The notes beneath the pieces are model-generated. The model worked only from the letters and a program-made list of their open reading frames with translations, did no database searches and was not told the DNA's origin. Below are positions 10,343-20,600 of a DNA stretch of 36,223 bases, piece after piece (positions within the stretch are counted from its first letter, which is position 1; every line of letters begins with the position of its first letter). Both the position numbers and the translations under genes were made by a program. This DNA is from Apostichopus californicus. Lineage: Eukaryota; Echinodermata; Holothuroidea; Aspidochirotida; Stichopodidae. The stretch spans positions 1 through 36,223 of the forward strand of contig JAIPMN010062622.1 in NCBI GenBank assembly GCA_020650975.1, read 5' to 3'.

Positions 10343-11022
10343 CAGTGCGGACTGGCCACATAGGCATTTGGGCAATGCCCGGTGGGCCGGGGAGCCTGGT
10401 AAAAATTACAGCCCATTTTCACAGTAGTTAATAGAATACAGACGGGCTGTGTAGAAATATATTTTTAACTGTGGGAATCAGCTCATGAAATCACCATGTT
10501 AGTTAGTCCGTTAGTTCGTAAAAAAAAAACCTGCTATTGGCAACCCGTCCGTGCTAATATTTTTATGACAAGATATACAAGTACTGTGACCAATGCATTC
10601 TGACATTTACATAGCATTGGCAGAGAATAAAGATTTTATTGATCTGCAGCTCGTCCTCAAGTAAACGAAGTAAAAAAAGGTAAAATCATATTAGATTATT
10701 TGGATATCACTCAGTAGTTAAGTCCTGAGAGAATATGTATGAATAAACATGACCCACATACAGTAGGGTGTTTGGTTATCAAATTAGACGAATGTTAGTT
10801 ATTATTTTTGGGTCTTTTTTTAAAGGATTATTGTAACCTACAAAATTGAGAAATATAGCACCATTTTGCATCTAGGCATTCCTTAACTATAAAAAATTCT
10901 CAAAATCTCCCTTAGACCCCTCCCCCAGGACGGCGATCACTATGTAAGTAACACATCAATGAATAATGGGCCCGTCTAGGTGAAAAATGCCCGAGCCGGT
11001 TTTAAGACCCAGTCCGCCCCTG
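10343..11022. mobile_element. Complete hAT-type MITE, 680 bp, with 8-bp target duplication
   Basis: The element begins CAGTGCGGACTGG and ends CCAGTCCGCCCCTG, whose reverse complement is CAGGGGCGGACTGG. It is flanked by a perfect 8-bp direct repeat CCTATACC (10335-10342 and 11023-11030). CAG-starting inverted repeats with 8-bp duplications are typical of the hAT superfamily. No transposase frame is present, so it is nonautonomous. Inside there is a GCACCATTTTGCATCTA string that also occurs at about 12417, suggesting related fragments. The perfect target duplication suggests a fairly recent insertion. Confidence 0.9.
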
Positions 11023-11030
11023 CCTATACC

Positions 11031-12222
11031 AATGTACTTCATTCATTAGCTTGGCTAGTACAATTTCATAACAAATTATGTTTTTAACTTCCAATCTGTC
11101 TGTGCAGAAATGTTAGAACCAAATGGAACCAACAACTTTTGAGTCATCAAGCTTCATTTGGTGGAAAAAGTTCAGGTTGATGTCTTTGTTTTTGATCAAT
11201 TGCAGCCTTATTTGTACGGAAGATTGAAGGTGTTCCGTATATTTGATTAATATTTACTTAGTGAATTTGGTAAAATTGCTGACTAGATGCAAAAGCTGCT
11301 TTAAGACCAGAGAGTATTTTAGATAATCCAATAAGATGGTCGAGGTTAACCTTTGATATAGTTTAATTGTATCAAAGGCAAATATTTTTTATTGATCTTG
11401 AAAGATTTAAATCTTGTATTGCCTAATAAAGTTTATTTTTAGGATATTATTAGTTGGTTGAAACATTCTGAACAATTAGAAGAGTTATTCATTTTGTGAT
11501 GTTTCGCTGCTTTTTATTGTTCCCTTACTGAAAAGAACGACTCACAAAGACATATGTAGTCAAGTAGTGAATTCAACCAACTTGTTTCATATTCAAACAG
11601 TCTTCCATTGACAAAAATGTTACAAAAACTATTATGTGTTATCATAATTGATTTAAGGAATTAAAGGATTTAATGAAACAAAGCTGCTCTTAGTTTACCA
11701 TACCTTCCAAATTCTCCTTGTGCAATATATAAAAATGAAATTGTTTACCTGTCAAAATCTATCACCTTTTAATGAAAGAAGATCACGTACAACTGTTCAT
11801 GAAATGATTCTATTTTGTCTATTGCTTGCAATCTTTTACTTTTTCTTTTGGATAGAAAAAGATTCGTTTCTCTCCTCAATTTTTTTTGAACAAAAATAAG
11901 ATCAATTTATCCTTTCCTATTTTCATTTCTTTGGCAGAAAACTGCTAGTAATTTGAATGTCAGTCATCGACTGTCTCCAGACTCTAAGTAATCTAATCAT
12001 ACAGTATGGGCAGCATGGTTGTGCTCTGAAGAGTTTCTTCCATGCATTCAACTTTGCAGTGATCACATCTTATCATGTTGCACTATTTGAAATTTTTCAT
12101 ATATTGAGCTGACACAAAGTAGTTTGAATTTGTAATAAACTATGACATCAGGCTTTGCTCATGTGTCTGTCATATTGTTTACCCCAAGGTTAGAAATGAT
12201 GAATTTCCACCAATCCCCTTGC
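11031..12222. other. Spacer segment without recognised content
   Basis: AT-rich DNA with no convincing exon, RNA gene or repeat. Several short pyrimidine tracts and AG dinucleotides exist, but no open frame of length or quality comparable with the neighbouring genes. Confidence 0.5.
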
Positions 12223-12540
12223 AGTGGTGGAACCAACTTTATTTCTGTGGGAGCGAAAAAAATCAATGGGGCTCATCCCATCCCTCCAACAAAAGATATT
12301 AAAACGAAAAACAAATCCTTAGGTATAGCTCATAAACATGCAACTGAGATGTACATCACAACCTGTTAAACAGTTAAAATTCTTCAACTTTGTTCGTATC
12401 ATGCAAAATCATGTTGCACCATTTTGCATCTAAGTACCATCCATTTTACGAAAATTAATTAATGAGGAGGGGACTATTGACTCCTTTCCCACGACCCCCA
12501 TAAACAATGGTGGTTTTCATGCCCCCCCCCCCCCACCCAT
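12223..12540. mobile_element. Possible hAT-like fragment
   Basis: It begins CAGTGGTGGAACCAAC, a plausible hAT-type terminus. Inside is GCACCATTTTGCATCTAAG, shared with the complete element at 10343-11022, followed by a G/C-skewed patch ending in a 13-14 nt C run. No matching opposite terminus or target duplication was found, so it is probably truncated. The overlapping 75-codon frame at 12142-12369 is not considered a gene. Confidence 0.4.
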
Positions 12541-12714
12541 ATGACTATTTAGCAAATACACTACGCCCTCATCATTCTCAGACAACTTGCTAATATTTCA
12601 AGATTCGCAGAGGGGAAAAAGGGTCTGATATTTCTTCAAAACGATAAACAATTTGTTTAGGGACTGTCCCCTACCCAAATTAATTTCTAAAACAACTTTT
12701 CTTGTCAAACTTTA

Positions 12715-13995
12715 AGGCCTGGTAAGAAAATTATATGGTACAAAAGGCTTTGAATCCTTCCCAGATGATCGATCTACACGTCTNNNNNNCCCCCCCCCCC
12801 CCCCCCCGCATATGCAGCGTCAATAGAGGGAATTGTTCGGCCAGGGGAAATTAGACCACTGCTACGGGTGAACACCCCTTGTTCAACCACACACATAAAC
12901 TGAAAAGTATTTATTAGCACAACCCTTCGTTGGAAACTAATTATAAAAACTTTATAGTTTAAATATCCCTCAGAATGAACCATTTGACGTCTATTTTTAC
13001 TGGAGGAAGGACCATCAGACCCGCCCGTCTGCAGCGAACCCGAGGGCCACACCCCTCTATAAAATCCTTCAATCGCCTTTTTTGCCTTTCCATATAGCTT
13101 CAACCCCTACCTCAATCAGTTGAGGGAGTTTTCTCCCCTCCCAATCCCCCACCTCAACCTTTTTAATCATGTGCAAGCTACTGACCTATATAGAACCTCC
13201 AATCAAAACGTCACGATGGTAATTCCATATTAAGAACATGCGAAACTGTTCCAATCTTCTCTTGGAAAGACATTTTTGGGGGTTTTTGTTGCAAAAAAAG
13301 GAGCCAGACATGTATCACAAAAGACATTGGATTATTGGAAGGTTTTCTTGTTTCAACTCTTAAGACTAGATTTCATCATATTTAAGAGCAAAACCGCACA
13401 GGGAGGTTTCGTTTCCTCCAAAGTTCTCTACGAAGTGATTTTACTATTCATATCTAGCTAGCCGTCTACTAATATTTCCTTTGATTTGGTTTTAAGTTTC
13501 CTTTCATCTCTCCTTTATCATACACGATATAGCAGCAGAAGAAAAGACACGCTCAACCTAACCCCGTCCACCCCTGACCGCTCCTCATTCAAAAAAGTTC
13601 GATGGTAAGAAAAGGAGAAGAGGAAAAGAATATATGATACAGGCAGCTTTGAATTAATTTTTTCCTACCCATGTGACCAAATCAGTCCACACAACTACTC
13701 CACCTTTGCCCCCCCCCCCCATCCTCCCCAATCCATCGTCAGCCGGGAGGCCCACCAGACCCGCCTTCATGAAAGTCGGTTTGAACGAACTCCCACCCAG
13801 AGTTACACTTTCTATATAAAATCCTCCGATCGTCTCGTCCCCTTCCATATAGGTTCAGCTCATATACCTAATTATTCAGTTAGTTTGAAGGAGTTTAACA
13901 TTTGGTCCCCTCCCCCTACACCATCGTTTGAATAATGTGCACGCTACTGACCTATACAAAACCTCCATTGAAACGTGCACGATGGTAAGAAATTC
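12715..13995. repeat. Diverged direct repeat, about 0.75-0.9 kb unit, two copies
   Basis: Copy 1 (about 12715-13225) and copy 2 (about 13600-13995) share, in order: TGGTAAGAAAA, a GCTTTGAAT stretch, a poly-C tract, CCAGACCCGCC / TCAGACCCGCC, CTAT(AT)AAAATCCT, CCTTCCATATAG, a CCCCTCCCC patch, GCTACTGACCTATA and CACGATGGTAA. The shift is about 750-890 bp along the unit, so indels separate the copies. The GC and C-rich content differs from the rest of the window and suggests a repetitive element of unknown class. The 109-codon minus frame at 12774-13103 is produced by this repeat and the gap. Confidence 0.65.
12784..12807. other. Assembly gap (6 N) followed by an 18-nt C run
   Basis: Six N at 12784-12789 followed by uninterrupted C to 12807. 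This is probably a poly-C tract that could not be sequenced through, so the true length is uncertain. Other C runs lie at about 12524-12537 and 13710-13719. Confidence 0.95.
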
Positions 13996-16170
13996 CATGT
14001 CTGAGCAGCCTATTGATAGTTTTAATAGGCCAGAAGGAATCGAATGAATACGGTATTGGTTCTCTCGTACAGGTCGGCAATGGACACTATAGGCCTCCGT
14101 ATAATTTCTATTTTGTTTAATTTCATAATGAAAGCAGTAAGTTTGATAATAATTAGTATTTTAAATACTTTTAGAAACCTGTGTTCTTGCAAATAAATGC
14201 AAAAAGTTAGATGTAAATTGTCTCATGTGAGGAATTATAGGTATACAAATTTAGCAATATAAACTGTGGTAGATCGCTCTCTCAACAGGTATTAGGGTAT
14301 ATAACATTAGGTTCACTAATTTCAGATATTTACTCCTTGATCAAATTGACAGTTGCGAGACGACACGACAGAGGAAGTGAAAAAATCAAATAATTTTTAA
14401 GAATGAGCTGTTTTGCAGCAAATTCGGGTGAAGTAAAGTCGCTGTACACTTAATCTAATTGTTGATGTTCAGATTTGTCGCATTATATGAAAGGACAATG
14501 TATTTGAAAGACATTTTGTGCTCAAAAAGGCATGGAAAGTCAACGTACTTAGTTTCCTCTATGTAGAAGAAGGGTATATAATAAAATTTCTCCCAAATTT
14601 AATTTCAATGCCAAAAAAATCCCGAAATTTTTCGTTCTACGGATAAAATAATACTAATAAGGCTGAGTGATGTTGCCAAAATTGATTACATTAGCTTAGT
14701 TTGGTCCAAGGAAGTGAATTTCTGTTACAAAATTTTGGGCTTCATGTAAAACGTGTCACTTACCTATGGATGCTAATAGGTACCACACTTCGAAGTTGCC
14801 TTTTTTCCAATGAAATATTACTACTTGATGCTTTGTGCAGGCAAACGGACCGATGTTTCTTCATTCTTTTACTTTTCTTCAGTATTTCAAATCAACCAAT
14901 TTTGTCGTATCCAAGATTTTTTAACGCAGTGGTGTGACCCTAGGGTCGTAGAAGTGGACTCCCATGTGGGGCGGGTGAGGGGGGCACCCTTAAATGAAAG
15001 TTAAGACGTCAAATGGTGCATACTGAGGCATACTTAGATAAAAAAAAAATAGACAGTTAGGGTCAGCACCTTGAATGTGATGATACATCAGCAAGAGGAA
15101 TTATTCTGCTGATTTATTGTCTTTCTTCTCAAGGAATATGAAACGAAATGCCTTGTCACAAACCTTATATTCTTTGGTTAAAAAAAAATCGGTAAGCGAT
15201 TTTCTTGAACTCTTGACCCTGAAGATTGTCTTTGGGATATTTCACAGATGTCTGATACCGTTGGGTCCACAAAGGGTTTCAGAAAAGCATCTATGATGTG
15301 TCATGTTGGAGGACCATGGACCACTTTGTGGTGCAAACATTTTGAAAGTGAATTAGCGTTATAACGGAAGGTTGATATTTTAGCCTTATAATTTGTTATT
15401 TATGCATCAAGAAGCTCAGAACTACTAATCAGGTACACTTTGAAAGGGCTTATTTCCGAGGAATTATTGAAGGAAATCCTATGCCAAATCATTATTAACG
15501 GCTTCATGACGTCACTGTGTTATGAATTGGTTCTTCTATGTCCAAAATGTTGTCCAATTAATCCAATACATTTTAAAGGGGGCTGGTTCTACAAAATGTT
15601 TTAATATGTACATTTATGTTGAAAGAAATTCTGACAATTTAAAGGTATGGTGAAAAGCAGCAATTGTGTCTGACATTCAATGTCAGCATCAGCTGTTTGG
15701 GAGATAAATGGCGGGATGGGGGACTTGGGCTGTGTGTGGAGGGGCACGCTTTTGTTGAAACAGGTGCTAGACGGGAATGGAATTGTTTTTATTTTCTTTC
15801 TTTCTTCTCTTAACAATTGACAGATCATGAAAACCGTTATTTCATTACAAGTTTAACTTACTTGAGTGTGTTATTGCGATCAATATTGTAGCAGCTAAAC
15901 ACATTGGAAGGGCAAAAATGACTACACAAGTAACAAATGTTGTAAAAATCAAATGTGGACAAACAAATGAATAATGTTGTTACATATTTATTAAATTTGC
16001 AGGATTTATAACAATGGAATGTATAATATGTTCTTGTTGTTTTATATTTTGTGCTATTGTTGTACTTCTTAAAGCTTGAAGTGAACCACAAACTTTCCTT
16101 AAAACATCATTTTACATTGAACTTGTCACAATTTGAAGAAATATAAGGCACCTGAAAAAAAATCTGTTTA
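13996..16170. other. Spacer segment with little recognisable content
   Basis: No exon, RNA gene or complete element was identified. A G/C-skewed patch at about 14930-15045 contains TCAAATGGTGCATACTGAGGC. Read on the other strand this resembles the GCACCATTT interior of the hAT-type element at 10343, and it is probably another fragment. Open frames at 14701-15004 and 15601-16091 are low-complexity and unsupported. Confidence 0.45.
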
Positions 16171-16171
16171 T

Positions 16172-16260
16172 TTAAAGGGAAAGAAGACTCGCCCCAAACC
16201 AAGTGACATCCTCCGTTTCCTGCAAGTGAAATTGTACCAGTAATCATAAAAGGCTTGCAA
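16172..16260. mobile_element. Fragment of the TTAA-type MITE seen complete at 20066-20417
   Basis: TTTAAAGGGAAAGAAGACTC followed by GCCCCAAACC and, later, CCGTTTCCTGCAAGTGAAAT matches the start of the element at 20066 (GAAGACTCGCCCCAAACC, then CCGTTGCTTGCAAGTGAAGT). A TTAA lies at its outer edge (16173-16176). The opposite terminus was not found, so it is truncated or strongly diverged. Confidence 0.55.
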
Positions 16261-17459
16261 AATACAAAAACATTAAAATAAGTTTGTTTCACAATAGTTT
16301 TTTTTTGTAAAGATTGCACATGTAATAATAACTTGATACTTAGAAAGCAGGCAAGTATAGTTGTAGCTTGGTAGAATTCTTAGATTGCATAATAATGCTT
16401 GGCATATGTCAGAATTGTAGTCTTGATTCGTCAATGTACTTTACATTAGTGTAACAATGAATAGTTTCAATGTGAATTCAGAATTGTTTCAAATATAAAT
16501 TAACACCATTTTCTTTTTATTTCAAAATTGAATCCACTACAATATGGATACATTTCAGCCATGGGTAAATTGTAAAATTAACACCTTATTAATATTAATA
16601 ATAAAATGTATTTATTAAGTACAACAATTCCACAAAGTTGGACTCCTATCAAATGCATGCAAGGTCAAAATGATAGATTAGATCTATGACATCACACCTG
16701 TTTTGCTTCAAGTTCCTTTTGATACTAAATACTGTAACTACAACTACTAATGTCCTTCAAAAACACAGGTAAAAAGGAATTGAAGGTAAATTGTAAATTT
16801 TTGAAATATAAATTTGAGAAAATATTTTACCTTTGAAGATATAAACAGTGAATAATAAATCAAAACTTTAGGTGCAGATAATAGGTATGTAGCCTACATA
16901 CTATTATAGTGTGCAGGCTACATAACCTACTAAAAAAAATATTACAGGTGAATAATAAATCACAACTTCAACTTCTTTGGTGTATTTGTCTATGTGAAGA
17001 CTTAACCATCCTTGTGAATTAATCCAAATACTTTTTGGCCTTAAATATTCCTCCTCACTCACTCTTTAGTAACCTGCTGCATACTTTGAAAATAAACAAC
17101 ATGAGCGATGTTTATACATTATTAATGAATGTCTTTCACAGTTGGATTATTGGTAAATATTAAAAATAAATATAAATGGATAAATAATATACACAAACTT
17201 CCAAGTTCCTTGTTGAAGTTGTCTGAATTTCTAGCATAAACCATGGTGAACTATTTATAATACTTTATGGTCGTAAGACACTTCTCCTCTCACTATTAAA
17301 GCTGGATGCCTAAAAATAGAAATGTAAACACTAAAAACAATATTAATACATTAGATTATTGGTCAACTTTGCTAAAAATGTATTAAAAAATTCCTGATGT
17401 ACCTCTGCAGTGTTACAATTATCTATAGACAAGCATGATACAAAAATAAAAAATAAGAT
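16261..17459. other. Spacer segment up to the right arm, with one hairpin
   Basis: Very AT-rich and without a recognised gene. At about 16883-16931 an imperfect hairpin is formed by AGGTATGTAGCCTACATA and TGTGCAGGCTACATAACCT. It lies between two direct copies of GTGAATAATAAATCA (about 16848 and 16949, roughly 100 bp apart), which could mark a small insertion or local duplication. Confidence 0.45.
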
Positions 17460-17570
17460 CATTTGTTTTTAATGTTATTTATTTTTACTCGTTGAAAATT
17501 TTTACATATTTTTCATAATTTTGCTTTCAATATTTCGTTTCATGCATTTTATAAATTTTATAAGTCATAA

Positions 17571-17576
17571 TTTATT
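17571..17576 (-). terminator. Possible polyadenylation signal of the right gene
   Basis: TTTATT on the plus strand, that is AATAAA on the coding strand, about 120 nt after the stop codon and in the position equivalent to the left-arm signal. AT-rich context makes this weak. Confidence 0.35.
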
Positions 17577-17648
17577 TATATATTCAATAATTTCTCTTTC
17601 ATTCAATATTTGCTATTATTGCATTTGCATGTTAATTTTCATTTTCAA

Positions 17649-17692
17649 TTTTTTCATTTAACTTAGTTTTTTTCATTTAACTTAGTTTTTTT
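17649..17692. repeat. 19-bp tandem repeat after the stop codon (right, 2 copies)
   Basis: Reverse-complement equivalent of the repeat at 9676-9758, with two units instead of four. It lies next to the TGA at 17693-17695. Confidence 0.85.
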
Positions 17693-20600
17693 TCACTCTT
17701 GTTCAGAGGCATTGTTTCTTCCAAGCATTCTTCTGGCCTTGTGGATTGCATGTCTTTTCATGTTTTTCTTAATTTCTTCCTCAACAGTGGATTCAACGGA
17801 GCTGTCGCTGTTTGATTTGCTCAAATTCTTTCTGTATTCCATCTCCTCCATCTCAAGGGCTGCCCTCTGATGATGAAGGAAGATAGGAAGAAATTGTGAC
17901 TACATATAAAGGCATTTCATAAATAGTTACAACAACCATACCTAATAGTTAATTAGCTTTAAACACTGTAGATGAATTCTAAGAAATCACCTCTGATTAT
18001 TTGTGGTTCTTATGTGACCGCAACGTGTTGACAAGGCAGACAAAAACTGTATTATTTGAAATCATTCCATTTTTATCTATGTAATTCAGTTAAACATGTA
18101 ACATTTTATAGTCCATTGAATACTGTTGAGGGTCATAAGATTAAGTAAACATTATAGATATATTCTAAAAAATCATCTCTGAATGTTTGTGGTTCTTATG
18201 TGACCGAAAAGGGTTGACAAGGCAGACAACAACTGTATTATTTGAAATCATTCCACATTTTTTTTATGTAATTCAGTTTTGAATATGTAACATTTTATAG
18301 TCCATTGAATACGCATTAGGGTCATAAGGTTAAGTAATCTCTATTTGCAGGAAGGCAAATGACAACTTTTGTAAATTGAAATCATTCAGAACTGTTATAT
18401 TATATTGTGTTAAATATGCTACACTACATTATTCATGGTGTCTCTGAATGAGAGGAAGAAACATGTTATAAGGTTCAAGTATCTTCATCTCACGCAGTAC
18501 GTTTGAGATGGTAACAAAGTTACTGTACCCATAGTGACAAACATTTCACAAGATTTCAATATGTTTCAAGACTAAACATCTCTGGCAATATGATTAATAT
18601 TTATTAATGTAGGTGATTTTCTTACCATCTTAAGGATCCTTCTCCTTCGTCTTTCCATTTTCTTTCCTTCGTCCTTAAATAAAACAATAAAATTAGAATT
18701 CTGTTAATGATGCATAAACACTTTGTAGAGACAACTATATATGTAAAGCAAGTCCAGGTACAACTCAGAAGAAGGTAGAGAGCTCATTCAGGCATAGTTT
18801 CATCCATTCATTTCTTTGATATCCTCTTACAAATTAATCATTCTTTAATACTTCAAATGGGTAGTTTTGGTTTCAAATGACTTATAGTCATGGCTTATTT
18901 TAGGGGCAGTCTGTCTGTTTGCTTGAGACAAGACGACCTTTTTGTCAGACAACCATCAAGTTACATCAACTATCCTTGTAGTCATAGCAGGGACAAGACA
19001 AATCAGCATTCTATGAATCCATCATACTTTACATAAGCATTGTTCATAATTTTCCTGTTGTGACAACAGGAGAGTCCAGGATGTCACTGAGACAATCAGC
19101 CAAATGTCTTAAAACCCTGCCATGTCTTTAGATATTTTAACCTATATAGTACAAATAGGACAGAGACATGACAAACACTTTCAAAATGAAACATAATATA
19201 ATTCTGAATTCATGCATATATTCCTGTCAAAGAGGAACAAATAATTAATAGCTTTACCATTGGCTGTTGATCCTTCTCATTGTCTAGCAGATACCTGGAT
19301 GATGCACCACTGTGATGTTTTGATCTTTTCTGGGACTAAATGGAAATATAAAAAGAAATAAGTAAGGTTAATCTAATAAGAGTGAGGGCCAAGCTACAGT
19401 TTGTAAAAGTAAACAAATATCAGTAAAATATCTATGTTTGTACAGTTTGTTCTCTATTCACCCTTTTCCCCGGAGACTAAAACAAGAACAATTCTTTATT
19501 TAACACAACGGTACAATTGATAAAATATCCCCCTACTTTCATACACAAGTACTTTAATCTACTAGCATAACCCCACACTATACATCAGTATTACATGTCA
19601 TCAGTATTAGCCCCAATGAGCTAGGAAGTCAAATAATGGTCACTAATTCTCAACAAAGTTATATGTTTAACTATCAATCCTTTCCAAGTAGTTTGCTTGT
19701 ACTGTGCATCTCAACATGAGTAGGTACATGAACAACATCATTCTACTATTACAAAGAATCATTAGTAATAATGTTCATAAAAGTGAATAAAGTTTACAGT
19801 AGAATAGAGCATGTTATAGCTATAAGGGGTGAGTTGGAAGGAGGATAATTACTAGAATGATTCAGTAAATGCTCTCACCACAGGTTCTTGTTCAATCACA
19901 TCCTCAATAGTGAGCTCAGAACTCGGGATCTTGCGAGTTTTCATTCTTCTCTGATGATTAAAGAAATATATTTAAAATTAAAGTGGTAGAATATGCAAGA
20001 TAATATACGAATATCCAAACCACCAAATGATACTGATAAAATAAGCAAGGTAAAAAAGGAGTTAAAGGCATTGAAGACTCGCCCCAAACCGAGCTCTGAA
20101 AAAGTTAACTTTCCGTTGCTTGCAAGTGAAGTTTTCTTCTTGTCACTACAAAATGCAGACAGTAATGAAACGTGATACCTTGCTATCTTTTATCTAGACC
20201 TGAGATGTCCATTGCTGCTTTGTACAGTGTTGTGGGTATTGACCGTAGCTGTATGTATTGACTGTACACTGTAGTGTCTAGTTATACCGACGGTAGCAAG
20301 CTGTGTGTGTATTTTCTGGGATCGATGGTGGTGTCTAATACTTCTCTTACACCTCATTCGAAACTAGGTCAGATTACCGGCATGAGACATTTCTTTGTGC
20401 GCAAGTCTTCACACCCTTTAATCTGGAATGAATCCAGGATTTAAGAAAGGAGGGTTGGTGGCCCTGAGGGTCAAGATGACTCCAATGTGGGGGGAGGGGG
20501 TCCTCCCCTGAACAACAAAGAGGTTGGGGATTTTTGCTTGATAATTAAATGTAAGTGTTAATTTTCTCACCACTGATGGTTGATCTGCGCATGCTGCAGT

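Noticed and set aside
12774-13103. 109-codon minus-strand frame
   Set aside because: It reads through the N gap and poly-C run in a noncoding repeat.
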